DNA from: Natrialba taiwanensis DSM 12281
Lineage (GTDB): Archaea > Halobacteriota > Halobacteria > Halobacteriales > Natrialbaceae
Direction of reading: 5' to 3'
DNA: 57,289 bases
Assembly: GCF_000337595.1 (NCBI RefSeq)
Contig: NZ_AOIL01000012.1
Span: 21,242-78,530, forward strand
Position 1 is the stretch's first letter. The number at the start of each line of letters is the position of its first letter. Shown piece by piece: positions 7,760 through 16,583 of this stretch. Under the pieces are notes generated by a model. That model had not been told where the DNA came from. It saw only the letters and a program-made list of their open reading frames with translations, and did not search any database. The translations under genes were made by a program, and so were the position numbers.

Positions 7760-8533
7760 GTGAGCGACGTGAGCGACGGAGTGGCGTCTCGAGTCGACTG
7801 TCACACGAAGGTCCTCAACGAGGCTGTGATCGAACGGGCGACCGAGGCAGGGCTCGACGCGATGGTCTATGCACCGCACTTCCGGCGGCTACCGGAGATT
7901 CGCGAGATTGCGGCCCGGTATTCGACCGAAGAGCTGTTGGTCATCCCCGCCCGCGAGGTGTTTACCGGCACCTGGACGGACCGGAAACACGTCCTCGCGC
8001 TGGGTCTCGAGGAGCCAGTTCCCGATTTCATCTCGCTCGAAGCGGCGATGGCCGAGTTCGACCGCCAGGACGCAACGGTTCTCGTTCCCCATCCCGAGTT
8101 CGCCACCGTCAGTCTCACGGCCGCCGATCTGTACCGGTACAAGGAGACGATCGACGCGATCGAGATTTTCAACCCGAAGCATCTGCCCCACCACAACCGG
8201 CGGGCGCGGGAACTCGCAACTGAACTCGAGTACCCGCCGTATACGTCGTCCTACGCCCATCTCCCGCGTTCGGTCGGGAGCGCCTACACCGTCTTCGATC
8301 GGGCAATCGAAACGGAACGGGACCTCCTCGATGCACTCGACAACGGCGTCTCGCGGCGCGTCGTCTATAAGAACGGCCTGCGACGGTGGCGAACGACGGC
8401 GAACGAGTTGCTCCATCTGGGCTATGAGAACACCTGGGAGAAGGCCGACCGGCTGTTTCTCTCCGGCACGGAGCCGACGCATCCGGAACACATCGCATAT
8501 GACGGCCGGTTCGACGATGCGGCCGTTTACTGA
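7760..8533 (+). CDS. PHP-domain metal-dependent phosphoesterase-like protein
   Basis: A 257-residue protein related to the PHP family. It retains an early DCHTK (residues 13-17) where active PHP enzymes have an HxH metal motif, plus APHFRR, PAREVFTG, VPHPEFA and IEIFNPKHLPHHNRRA, which place most later metal ligands. The first motif reads D-C-H and not H-x-H, so one ligand may be lost. The GTG at 7760 is preferred by the TATA spacing; GTG at 7769 or 7781 is possible. It stands alone between divergent and convergent genes. Substrate unknown. Confidence 0.75.
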   Translation: MSDVSDGVASRVDCHTKVLNEAVIERATEAGLDAMVYAPHFRRLPEIREIAARYSTEELLVIPAREVFTGTWTDRKHVLALGLEEPVPDFISLEAAMAEFDRQDATVLVPHPEFATVSLTAADLYRYKETIDAIEIFNPKHLPHHNRRARELATELEYPPYTSSYAHLPRSVGSAYTVFDRAIETERDLLDALDNGVSRRVVYKNGLRRWRTTANELLHLGYENTWEKADRLFLSGTEPTHPEHIAYDGRFDDAAVY

Positions 8534-8642
8534 CGACGTCGATCGTTTCTCATCGCATCACAGCATCGTTCCGTCCGCTCCTCCTCCACCTCTACGCACT
8601 CTCCCCTCCCCCTCTTCCCAGCGCCGCAGTCCAGAGCGTCGA

Positions 8643-9149
8643 TCAGCAACCGGGCAGCGTCTCGCTAACCCGGTCCCAGTGACTGCCGCGCCAGAAATAC
8701 TGCCCGCACGATTGACAGCGCCAGACCGGGGTGGGCCCCGTCGACGACCGTGACGATCCGTCGTCCCGACCGGCGGCCGACGTTTCGCTTTCGAACACGC
8801 CAGGTTCGGGCGCGTACCCCGGCGTCGATTCCGACGGATCAATCCGTTCGAGCCGTCCGTTGCACCGCCCGCAAACGGCCGGCTCCAGCGGGAGTTCGAG
8901 TTCGACGCCGGCCTCGTGCAGTTGCGCGAGTTGCTCGTCGACCTCGTGTGCCGTCAAGAGAATCGCGTCCGCGGCACGGTTCGCGAGTTCACTATCCCGC
9001 GTCACGATCGTTCGGTTGTCGGCACGAGCGGCGGCGATCACGTCGTCGTCCGCCTCCAGGTTCCGGTCGCCGGCGTAGACGGTGTCGTAGTTACACATTC
9101 GGAGGTACGAGACGAGGCCGCCGCACATGGTGTCGAGGAGAAATTGCAT
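8643..9149 (-). CDS. Mut7-C RNase-domain protein with C-terminal zinc ribbon
   Basis: A PIN-like Mut7-C protein, predicted ribonuclease. The N-terminal LLDTMCGGLVSYLRMCNYD and VTRDSELA segments carry the acidic catalytic positions of the family; CGRC (about 94-97) and CQSC near the C-terminus form the zinc ribbon. A Ser/Glu-rich linker separates the two Cys pairs, longer than usual. I take the ATG at 9149 because family members begin just before the FLLD strand; ATG 9170 or GTG 9176, directly after the polX stop, are alternatives. Last gene of the DUF5788-polX-Mut7C run, which hints at nucleic-acid repair. Confidence 0.85.
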   Translation of the reverse strand: MQFLLDTMCGGLVSYLRMCNYDTVYAGDRNLEADDDVIAAARADNRTIVTRDSELANRAADAILLTAHEVDEQLAQLHEAGVELELPLEPAVCGRCNGRLERIDPSESTPGYAPEPGVFESETSAAGRDDGSSRSSTGPTPVWRCQSCGQYFWRGSHWDRVSETLPGC

Positions 9150-9176
9150 GGGCTGTTCGAAAACGGGCATATCCAC

Positions 9177-10958
9177 TCAGTGCAAGAACTCGCGTACCGC
9201 CTCGGGTTCCCAGGTGTTGATCACGTCTCCCGGTTCGGCCCACCCGCGGCGGGCCGTGTGAACGCCCCAGCGCATGAACTCGAGCGTCGACGGCTGGTGG
9301 GCGTCCGTGTTGATTGCGATCTTCGCGCCCGCGTTGATGGCGGCCTGGACGGCGCTACCCCACAGGTCCAGGCGTCGCGGGTTGCTGTTGACCTCGAGTG
9401 CGGTGTCGTGTGCGGCGGCCGCCTCGCCGAGGGTGGTCGCGTCGAAGTCGAGTCCGGAGCGTTCGTTCAGCAGTCGGCCGCTCGGATGGCCCAGTACGTC
9501 GACCGCGGGGTTTTCGACCGCCCGAACGAGGCGGTTCGTCGCCCGCTCGGTGTCCTGATCGAGGGCGCTGTGCGTCGAGGCGACGATTACGTCGAGGGCG
9601 TCGATGGCCTCCGCGGAGAGGCCGATCTCGCCGTCGGCGTCGACGTTCGCCTCGATACCGGCGAAGACATCGATGTCGTTCGCGGCGTCGACTTCGCGGA
9701 TCTGTTCGACCTGCTCTAGGATTTCGGTGTCTGATAGTCCCATTCCGCCGACGATACCCGGTCCCTCGGCGTGGTCGGCGAGTCCGAAGTAGTCGTAGCC
9801 GCGCCCGTCGGCGGCCTCGACCATCTCCTCGATAGTGTTGTTGCCGTCCGACCACTCCGTGTGGCTGTGGAAGTCGCCGCGGATGTCCTCGCGCATAAGC
9901 AGGTCCGGAAGCGTTCCCGCTTCTGACGCCCCGATCTCGCCCCGATCCGTCCGCAACTCGGGCGGCATCCAGTCCAGCCCGAGGGCCTCGTACATCCCCT
10001 CCTCCGTCTCGCCCGCCAGCCGGTCGCCGATGCGCTGACTGCCGTCCGTCGCCGAGCCCGACCCGTCGCCGTCGGGGCCGGCGTCGATCTCGCTAACGTC
10101 GAACACGCCGTACTCGTTTACCTTCAGCCCTCGATCGATCGCGTAGTTTCGCAGGCTGACGTTGTGGTCCTTGCTCCCCGTAAAGTACTGCAGCGCCGCG
10201 CCGAACTCGTCGGGGACGACGACGCGAAGATCCACGCGAATCTCGCCGACGAGGACACTCGCCTTCGCCGGCCCAGACTCGATCTCGCTGTCGACGGAGT
10301 CCCACCCGACGAACTGCTCGATGACGGCCTCGTTGTCGTTCGTTCCGACGAGAACGTCGACGTCGCCGATCGTCTCGCGCCACCGCCGGATCGAGCCGGC
10401 GACCTCGCAGCGTTCGACTTCCTGGATCCCCTCGAGAAACCCGAGCACGTCGTCGGCGAGCGGGCGCGCCTCGCCGAGCAGCTGGCGCGTCCCGACCTCG
10501 CGGGCGAACTCGATGTTGTCGCGGATGTTCTGCTCGGTTTTCGGGCCGAAACCCGAGACCTCTTGTATCTCGTTCGCTTCGGCGGCCGCCTCGAGATCGT
10601 CTAGCGTTTCGATACCCAGCTCGTGGTACAGCTTCCCGGCCGTCTTCGGGCCGACGCCCTCGATCCGGGTGATGTCGGCAATGTCGATCGGGAGTTCAGC
10701 CTGCAGTTCCTCGAGTTCATCGATCGAACCCGTTTCGACGTACTCGACGATTTTGGTGGCGATCGCATCGCCGACGCCGTCGATGTCTTCGATGGCGTCG
10801 CGGTCGCCCGCCTCGACGTAGTCGGCGATCGGTGACGGGTGCGCACGGACGTTTTCAGCCGCACGGCGATACGTGCGCGGTTTGTACTCCACGTCGTCGG
10901 CCTCGAGCAGGTCGGCGAACTCCTCGAAGCGGCCGGCGATTTCGGCGTTGGTCGCCAT
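9177..10958 (-). CDS. polX: DNA polymerase X family protein with PHP domain
   Basis: A 593-residue PolX: helix-hairpin-helix units near residues 50-130 (IDGVGDAIATKIV, IEGVGPKTAGKL), the nucleotidyl-transferase palm with GSIRRWRETIGDVDVLV giving two catalytic aspartates, and a C-terminal PHP domain (FHSHTEWSDG onward, with LADHAEG, ASTHSAL and NTDAHQP) likely to be a 3'-5' exonuclease. Predicted role is gap filling in base-excision repair. The ATG at 10958 starts the conserved MATNAEIAGRFEE; the frame stays open far upstream but that part is antisense of nothing conserved. It begins five bases after the DUF5788 stop. Confidence 0.95.
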   Translation of the reverse strand: MATNAEIAGRFEEFADLLEADDVEYKPRTYRRAAENVRAHPSPIADYVEAGDRDAIEDIDGVGDAIATKIVEYVETGSIDELEELQAELPIDIADITRIEGVGPKTAGKLYHELGIETLDDLEAAAEANEIQEVSGFGPKTEQNIRDNIEFAREVGTRQLLGEARPLADDVLGFLEGIQEVERCEVAGSIRRWRETIGDVDVLVGTNDNEAVIEQFVGWDSVDSEIESGPAKASVLVGEIRVDLRVVVPDEFGAALQYFTGSKDHNVSLRNYAIDRGLKVNEYGVFDVSEIDAGPDGDGSGSATDGSQRIGDRLAGETEEGMYEALGLDWMPPELRTDRGEIGASEAGTLPDLLMREDIRGDFHSHTEWSDGNNTIEEMVEAADGRGYDYFGLADHAEGPGIVGGMGLSDTEILEQVEQIREVDAANDIDVFAGIEANVDADGEIGLSAEAIDALDVIVASTHSALDQDTERATNRLVRAVENPAVDVLGHPSGRLLNERSGLDFDATTLGEAAAAHDTALEVNSNPRRLDLWGSAVQAAINAGAKIAINTDAHQPSTLEFMRWGVHTARRGWAEPGDVINTWEPEAVREFLH

Positions 10959-10963
10959 CGCGA

Positions 10964-11404
10964 TCAGCGCCCCCTCCGTGAACTCGCGTCGTCCTCGCGG
11001 CCGAGCGCCTGTTTCAGGAACGACATCCAGCGTTTCGTGTCGGCGGCCTGCTTGGCTTGCTGCTCGCGCTCGAGATCCGTCGGGCCGAGGTTCTCGAGGG
11101 CGTTCAGACCCCGGTCGATCCCGATGATGCTCTGTGCCAACGCCTCTCCCTCCTCGCGGGTGATGTCGCCTTCCTCGATCGCCTCGATGCGCTCGACGCG
11201 TTCCCGTCGGAGGTTGCGTTTCGCCTGCTCGACGCGGTCGCGCTCGCCGGGTGGCACCGTCTCGCGGCGCTTGATCTCGAAGACGAACGTCCGGAGGTCG
11301 ATCTCCTCGCCCTGGACCGTGATCGTCTCCGGAATGTCCGCGCCGACGGTCGCACCCTCGCGCTCGACGCGCTCGAGCAGTTGCTTGCGCTCGAACTCTT
11401 GCAC
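10964..11404 (-). CDS. DUF5788-type haloarchaeal protein
   Basis: A 146-residue protein, rich in Arg and Glu and mostly helical, matching a haloarchaeal family I recall as DUF5788. It has no catalytic motif I can identify. It heads the operon with polX (5-base gap) and Mut7-C, so a DNA-repair link is inferred from context only. ATTTTTAGCG on the minus strand (about 11426-11435) is a TATA about 28 bases before the ATG. Confidence 0.8.
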   Translation of the reverse strand: MQEFERKQLLERVEREGATVGADIPETITVQGEEIDLRTFVFEIKRRETVPPGERDRVEQAKRNLRRERVERIEAIEEGDITREEGEALAQSIIGIDRGLNALENLGPTDLEREQQAKQAADTKRWMSFLKQALGREDDASSRRGR

Positions 11405-11408
11405 GTCT

Positions 11409-11463
11409 CAGTATGGGGCTCGCGGCGCTAAAAATGTACAGTCCGGTCAGAACTCCCATACTG
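11409..11463. promoter_or_regulatory. nine-base inverted repeat spanning a divergent promoter
   Basis: CAGTATGGG (11409-11417) and CCCATACTG (11455-11463) are exact reverse complements 37 bases apart, flanking the TATA of the DUF5788-polX operon. The left arm starts five bases before that gene. Two half-sites for a regulator, or a long-loop RNA stem, are both possible. Confidence 0.4.
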
Positions 11464-11531
11464 CTCTCGTCATGCACTCGTCAGTCACACGAACCCCAAA
11501 CCCCTTAGCGACGCCGTGCATACCCCCATCA

Positions 11532-12485
11532 ATGGCTACGTGCGACGTGTGTGGGAAAGACGAAAACATGCCGTACAACTGTCGGCACTGTGGCGGCACT
11601 TATTGTGCCGACCACCGGCTGCCAGAGAACCACGATTGTTCCGGCCTGCAAAACTGGAACGATCCGAGCGGCGTCTTCGATAGCGGCTTCGACGAGAGCG
11701 TCAACGGCGGGACAAGCACGTCGAAGAGCGCGAGTTCGCGCGTTCTCGACGCCCTCCCGATCGATACCGGACCGGGCGGGCCGCTCGCGTACTTCCGCGG
11801 GAACATGACCTACACGTTCCTCGCGTTGATGTGGCTCACGTTCCTCGCTCAGTGGCTCACGCTTCTCATCGGGGGTGGGGCCCTCCACCGAACGTTGTTC
11901 GTGCTGACTCCCCAACATCCCGAATACGTCTGGACCTGGGTAACCTCGGTATTCTCTCACAGTCCCGGTGATATATTACACATCGTGTTCAACAGCATCG
12001 TGATATTCTTCTTCGGCCCGCTCGTCGAGCGCTACGTCGGGTCGCGGAAGTTCGCGGCGCTGTTTATCGTCAGCGGTGCCCTGGCCGGACTCAGCCAGGT
12101 TGCCATCCAAATCTATCAGGGGCCGGTCATCCCGGGCGTTGGCGGCGTCCTCGGTGCCAGCGGCGCAGCCCTCGCGATCATGGGCGTGCTCACCGTCCTG
12201 AACCCGAAACTCACCGTCTACCTCTACATGATCGTCCCAGTCCCGATCTGGCTTCTCACGGCCGGGACCGCGATTATCAGCGTCTTCTTCATCGGTCTCG
12301 GTACGAGCGGTGCTGGAAACGTCGCCCATGCCGCCCACCTCGTCGGTCTCCTCGTCGGCCTCGCCTACGGCGAGTACGTCAAACGAACCAAAACCGTCCG
12401 CACGTCGGGTCAGTTCAGACTCGGCGGTGGCGGACCGGGTGGCCCGGGCGGTCCAGGCGGGCCCGGCGGTCGTCGGCGCTTCTAA
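11532..12485 (+). CDS. rhomboid intramembrane serine protease with AN1-type zinc finger
   Basis: A 317-residue protein. Residues 1-40 hold an AN1-like finger (CDVCGK, CRHC, CADH, HDC). About six membrane helices follow, with the rhomboid catalytic serine in VLGASGA (S210), the partner histidine in HAAHLVG (H269) and the oxyanion-side HIVFN (N154). It should cleave membrane proteins within the bilayer. The C-terminus is a Gly-Gly-Pro repeat ending in RRRF, probably a flexible cytoplasmic tail. The ATG at 11532 starts the zinc finger and has CCTTAGC as TATA about 27 bases upstream. Confidence 0.93.
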   Translation: MATCDVCGKDENMPYNCRHCGGTYCADHRLPENHDCSGLQNWNDPSGVFDSGFDESVNGGTSTSKSASSRVLDALPIDTGPGGPLAYFRGNMTYTFLALMWLTFLAQWLTLLIGGGALHRTLFVLTPQHPEYVWTWVTSVFSHSPGDILHIVFNSIVIFFFGPLVERYVGSRKFAALFIVSGALAGLSQVAIQIYQGPVIPGVGGVLGASGAALAIMGVLTVLNPKLTVYLYMIVPVPIWLLTAGTAIISVFFIGLGTSGAGNVAHAAHLVGLLVGLAYGEYVKRTKTVRTSGQFRLGGGGPGGPGGPGGPGGRRRF

Positions 12486-12722
12486 CGGATCTCTCCGTCT
12501 TCTTTCCACGCCCGCATCCGGGGAGTTTGCCACACGGTCCTTCTCACGTCCGCAGTTTTGCACACCGTATCATCGACTACGCAGCGCTTCGGCACGTCTT
12601 CGCAGAACCATCCCCTACACACCGCCATCCGATTTTCCACATCCCAACCGCTATACCGCCACCGCGCTCTATCATCCTCAACGCCTATTTTCGCTCGGTC
12701 CCAACAGCCACTACCACGACCA

Positions 12723-13526
12723 ATGTGTGCACCTCCGCCCCGCCCCGACCTTGCACCCGATCCCGAACTCGACCGCGCGGCAATGGAATCCCTCCAGCGC
12801 GAAATCGCCGACGTCGCCGTCTTCACCGACGAGTTCACGTTCGACAGTGAGTCGCTGACGAACCCGCTGGCCGCAAGCGCCGCGGCCGATGGCGATCCGC
12901 CGACCGTCGTCGGCATCGACCAATCGTTTCTCACGAACGAGGCGGGTGACCAGGACCGAGCACTGAGCGCCGTCATCGCCGTTCGCGGCGGCGAAGTGAT
13001 CGAGCGCGTTGCCGCCGTGACTGAACTCGAAACGCCCTACATCCCGGGGCTGCTGTCCTTCCGCGAGGGCGGTGCCATCCTCGCGGCGCTCGCCGAACTC
13101 TCGGTCGAACCCGACCTCTTCCTCTTCGACGGGAGCGGCCGCATTCACTTCCGGCAGGCCGGAATCGCGACCCACATCGGCGTCGTGCGTGACGTGCCGA
13201 GCGTCGGCGTCGCGAAGAGTCTCCTCTGTGGCACGCCGTGCGAGGAAACGGCGGACCTGCAGACCGGAACGCGCGTCGGCATCGAGGCGAACGCGAAGGT
13301 CGACGCACCGGAGGGGACGCTGCTCGGCTACGCCGTCCAGACGCGCCAGTACGATTCGCCGAACCGGTACATCAACCCGCTGTACGTCAGCCCCGGCCAC
13401 CGCGTCGGTCCCGAGACGGCCGCCGATATCGCGCTCGCGTTGGCGTCTTCCTACAAGCTACCGGAGCCCGTCCGCCTCGCCGATAGCTACGCCACCGAGG
13501 CCAAGCGCGACTACGTGGACTCCTGA
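12723..13526 (+). CDS. nfi: endonuclease V
   Basis: Repair nuclease that cuts one base 3' of deaminated purines such as hypoxanthine. The 267-residue protein has GIDQSF (first metal Asp), the TPYIPGLLSFRE wedge-loop motif (catalytic Glu), DGSGRIHFRQAGIATHIG (second Asp and conserved loop) and VAKSLLCG (Lys). The start at 12723 gives an N-terminal extension of about 45 residues relative to bacterial Nfi; upstream frame residues are not protein-like. CCTATTTT at 12685-12692 could be TATA. Single gene. Confidence 0.93.
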   Translation: MCAPPPRPDLAPDPELDRAAMESLQREIADVAVFTDEFTFDSESLTNPLAASAAADGDPPTVVGIDQSFLTNEAGDQDRALSAVIAVRGGEVIERVAAVTELETPYIPGLLSFREGGAILAALAELSVEPDLFLFDGSGRIHFRQAGIATHIGVVRDVPSVGVAKSLLCGTPCEETADLQTGTRVGIEANAKVDAPEGTLLGYAVQTRQYDSPNRYINPLYVSPGHRVGPETAADIALALASSYKLPEPVRLADSYATEAKRDYVDS

Positions 13527-13649
13527 ATCCTGATCCCTGAATCCGCATTCGCGTCCCGCCGAACGCGGTGTTCGATACGCAGACGGCACCGGGATTCCGC
13601 TATCGGCAGCCTGATATGACGGATCCACCTCTTGCCAACATAGAGACAG

Positions 13650-15020
13650 ATGGTCGACCGATCGCGCGTGCTCTCAGTCTGGCGACGGACGATCTCGCTG
13701 TCCTGGCCGATCGCGCTCCAGCAGACGTTCAACACGCTGATGCGGACGGTCGACATCGTCGTCACCGGACTCTTCTCGCCGGCCGCTGTCGCCGCAATCG
13801 GGCTCGCGGACCTCTACGCGCAGATTCCGCTTCGAATCGGACTCGGACTCGGGACCGGTTCGATCGCCCTCTCCAGTCAGGATACCGGCAGGGAGGCGAC
13901 GACGACGCGCGACCGGGCGATCACCCAGGCGATCCTCATCGGGTTCCTGGCCGGCCTGCCGCTGATCGCCGTCGGCCTCGCTCTCTCGGACTCCCTGATC
14001 GCCGTCCTCGGTGCCGAACCCGATGTCGTCCGAATGGGCGGCCAGTACCTCGCGCTCATCTTCGTCGCAGCGCCCATGCGAATCGTCGGCCTCGTCGGCG
14101 CGCGGTCGCTCCAGGGAACCGGCGACACGCGGACGCCGATGGCCGTCAACGTCGTCGCGAACGGGGTCAACATCGTCATGACGGTCGGACTCGGACTGGG
14201 AACCGGCGTCTTTCCCGAACTCGGCATCGTCGGCGTCGGGCTGGCGACGGCGGTCAGTCGAACGATCGAAGCCATCATGATAACCGCCGCAATCGCGAGC
14301 GCCTGGACTGAACTCTCGTTCGCCCGCCCGCGATCGGTGACGATCACGCGCCAGTTGGTCGCCGTCAGCCTCCCGAACTTCGCAGAGGGGATGAGCACGT
14401 CGCTTGCGAACTTCCCGTTCAACGCGCTGTTACTCACGTTCGGCACGGAGGTAAACGCCGCCTATCACATCGGCCGCCGAATCTACCAGCAACTCACCGG
14501 ACCGCTGTATCGATCGTTCAACGTCGCCGCGAGCATCGTCGTCGGGCAGACCCTGGGTGACGGCAGACCGGATGAGGCACGGTTTTCGGGGCTCGCAATG
14601 ACCGCGCTCAGCGTCCTGACGCTCGGAATTGCCGGCGTTGTTCTGGTCGTCGGTGCAACGCCGATCGCCCGCGTGTTCACGAACGACGCCGAAACGCTCA
14701 CCCACGCCGCCACGTTCACCCGCGTCTTCGGCGTCTCGATGCTGTTCTTCGGTATCTTCTTCCCGATCTCCGGAAGCCTCCGAGGCGCAGGTGACACGCG
14801 GACGCCGTTTTACGCCCGCTTTACCGGCACGTTCGGCTTCATGCTCGGCGTGTCCTACCTCGCGGGAATTACGCTCGACTACGGCCTTCCCGGCGTGTAC
14901 GTCGGTATCATCCTCAGTTACGCCTGGTGGACGCTCGTCGTCACGGCGGGCTTCCTCTGGAGCGACTGGGCCGACACGGCAGCAGCACTCATCGATGAGC
15001 GGAGCGACCTTCCGGAGTGA
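13650..15020 (+). CDS. MATE-family multidrug/cation antiporter
   Basis: A 456-residue protein with about twelve hydrophobic segments in two related halves, typical of MATE exporters (SWPIALQQTFNTLMRTVD at the start; RVFGVSMLFFGIFFPISG in the second half; QGTGDTRTPMAVN and RGAGDTRTPFYAR as the paired loop repeats between halves). Predicted to export organic cations or drugs in exchange for Na+ or H+. It stands between endonuclease V and the SDR gene on the same strand, each with its own gap, so no operon is claimed. Confidence 0.92.
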   Translation: MVDRSRVLSVWRRTISLSWPIALQQTFNTLMRTVDIVVTGLFSPAAVAAIGLADLYAQIPLRIGLGLGTGSIALSSQDTGREATTTRDRAITQAILIGFLAGLPLIAVGLALSDSLIAVLGAEPDVVRMGGQYLALIFVAAPMRIVGLVGARSLQGTGDTRTPMAVNVVANGVNIVMTVGLGLGTGVFPELGIVGVGLATAVSRTIEAIMITAAIASAWTELSFARPRSVTITRQLVAVSLPNFAEGMSTSLANFPFNALLLTFGTEVNAAYHIGRRIYQQLTGPLYRSFNVAASIVVGQTLGDGRPDEARFSGLAMTALSVLTLGIAGVVLVVGATPIARVFTNDAETLTHAATFTRVFGVSMLFFGIFFPISGSLRGAGDTRTPFYARFTGTFGFMLGVSYLAGITLDYGLPGVYVGIILSYAWWTLVVTAGFLWSDWADTAAALIDERSDLPE

Positions 15021-15134
15021 ACACTCGGCGCTGCACTCGTCCCCGTCACAGAACTGACTATCATCGCCGATAGAACTCCCACCGAGCGCGACAAACCGTC
15101 GATACTTAGGTATCGTCTCACGAACGGGTCACAC

Positions 15135-16145
15135 ATGGCCACCGCTGAGGAAGACGAGAGTCCCGCGGAATCCGACGAGGTCGGGGCCGACAGCGCCGAC
15201 ACTGATCGATCCCGGGAATCGACCGATCCCGAGACCGCGACCAGAACAACGACATCCCAGTCCGACCGTGACGACCACATGTCGTCGAATACCGACACCG
15301 ACGACGACCGGTACACCCGAAAACAATCCGTCCTGATCACCGGCTGTTCGTCCGGTATCGGCCGTGCGACCGCCCGCGCATTTCTCCAGCGAGACTGGCA
15401 AGTCATCGCAACGGCCCGTAACACGGACGACATCACCGATCTCGAGGAGGCGGGTTGTACGATACTCGAACTCGACGTGACCGATCCCGACCAGATCGCA
15501 TCCGTCGTCGAACGAACCGTCGATATCGCCGGTGCGATCGACTGTCTCGTCAATAACGCCGGGTACGCCCAGATGGGTCCCCTCGAAGACATTTCGACGG
15601 CAGATCTCCACCGCCAGTTCGATGTCAACGTCTACGGCCCCCACCGGCTCATCCGCGCCGCACTGCCACATATGCGCGCCCAGGGCGAGGGCCGGATCAT
15701 CAACGTCTCGAGCGTGATCGGCCGCATCTCGATCCCCGGCTCCGGCACCTACGCTGGCTCGAAACACGCACTCGAGGCGATGACCGACTCGCTGCGCGCC
15801 GAGGTCGACGAGTTCGGTATCGATGTCACCCTGATCGAACCCGGCCCGGTCGAGACGAACTTCACGAACCGCGTCGACGAGGAACTGCCCGAAGACGAGC
15901 GGACCCCAGCCTACGAGTCGCTGTACGAACTTTACGACGAGGCGCAGTTGATCGGCGGTGGGGCAGGTGGCCCCTTCGCGTCCGAAGCCGACGATGTTGC
16001 GGCGGCGATTCTCGATGCGGCTTCGACGCCGGAGCCGCCGGCACGGTATCCGGTCGGTCCGCTGGCCCAGTACGGTGTCTACGCCCGCTTCCTGCCGGAT
16101 CGGCTGCGAGATGCGGCCTACGGACTCCTTCGGAAACTCGCCTGA
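15135..16145 (+). CDS. short-chain dehydrogenase/reductase with acidic N-terminal extension
   Basis: NAD(P)-dependent SDR: TGCSSGIGRA (cofactor loop, about residue 68), NNAGYAQ, catalytic Ser in NVSSVIG, and YAGSK (Tyr/Lys). It resembles classical SDRs of unknown substrate (EPGPVETNF is conserved). The first 48 residues are acidic and disordered. GATACTTAGG (15101-15110) lies about 29 bases before the ATG at 15135, which supports that start; an internal ATG at 15279 would give a protein of ordinary SDR length and cannot be excluded. 336 residues with the longer start. Confidence 0.88.
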   Translation: MATAEEDESPAESDEVGADSADTDRSRESTDPETATRTTTSQSDRDDHMSSNTDTDDDRYTRKQSVLITGCSSGIGRATARAFLQRDWQVIATARNTDDITDLEEAGCTILELDVTDPDQIASVVERTVDIAGAIDCLVNNAGYAQMGPLEDISTADLHRQFDVNVYGPHRLIRAALPHMRAQGEGRIINVSSVIGRISIPGSGTYAGSKHALEAMTDSLRAEVDEFGIDVTLIEPGPVETNFTNRVDEELPEDERTPAYESLYELYDEAQLIGGGAGGPFASEADDVAAAILDAASTPEPPARYPVGPLAQYGVYARFLPDRLRDAAYGLLRKLA

Positions 16146-16355
16146 CGCTGTCGTGACACGGTAGAACCGCTATTCTCTACGCCGACGAGGACGGGCCAGA
16201 CGTTGGTCTTCCTGTCTCCACCAGTTCCGGAGAGTTCAACCACTATTGACCACTACAGCACTCGACAGCAACACCATCGACAGCAACGCCAGCAACACGA
16301 CCAACGCCACTGCACTCACCACTTGTAACTAGTCACTGTACAGACCAGCGACAGG
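16146..16355 (+). other. gap with 15-base tandem repeat
   Basis: Two near-identical 15-base units lie in tandem at 16262-16276 and 16277-16291 (one mismatch). A 28-codon Thr/Asn/Ser-rich frame (TTG 16246 to TAG 16332) runs through them, but no promoter or ribosome site marks it. Otherwise nothing is seen. Confidence 0.35.
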
Positions 16356-16583
16356 TCAATCCGCAGCCGCCTGCCGTACTGACGCTCCAGAACAGGTCAA
16401 CGTGTACGCGCCACCCGGACGTCTATTCACGTAGCCCGCCCGCTGCAGCGCTCGACAGTGTCGGTCGACCGTCATCGGGTGGATCGTCATCTCGAGTGCC
16501 GTCGCGATCTCCGCAACGGTTATCGCCTGCGTCGTCTCGAGAACGGCGAGAATCGAACGTTCCTGGGCTGAAAGCGATGTCAT
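16356..16583 (-). CDS. small winged-helix DNA-binding protein
   Basis: A 75-residue protein that is essentially one winged-helix domain: LSAQERSILAVLE, an ITVAEIATALEM helix-turn, a recognition region MTVDRHCRALQRAGYV and a wing NRRPGGAYTLT. Probably a transcription regulator without a ligand domain, or the DNA-binding part of a once longer protein. It lies at the edge of the decayed patch 16.8-18.3 kb. Confidence 0.7.
   Translation of the reverse strand: MTSLSAQERSILAVLETTQAITVAEIATALEMTIHPMTVDRHCRALQRAGYVNRRPGGAYTLTCSGASVRQAAAD

Noticed and set aside
9177..11477. A 766-residue reading of the PolX frame starting at 11477
   Set aside because: The part before ATG 10958 overlaps the DUF5788 gene in another frame, is Arg-rich and lacks any PolX feature; the conserved protein begins at MATNAEIAGRF.
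10839..11531. Long N-terminal extension of the rhomboid frame
   Set aside because: It is antisense to polX and DUF5788 and the AN1 finger begins exactly at ATG 11532 behind a TATA element.
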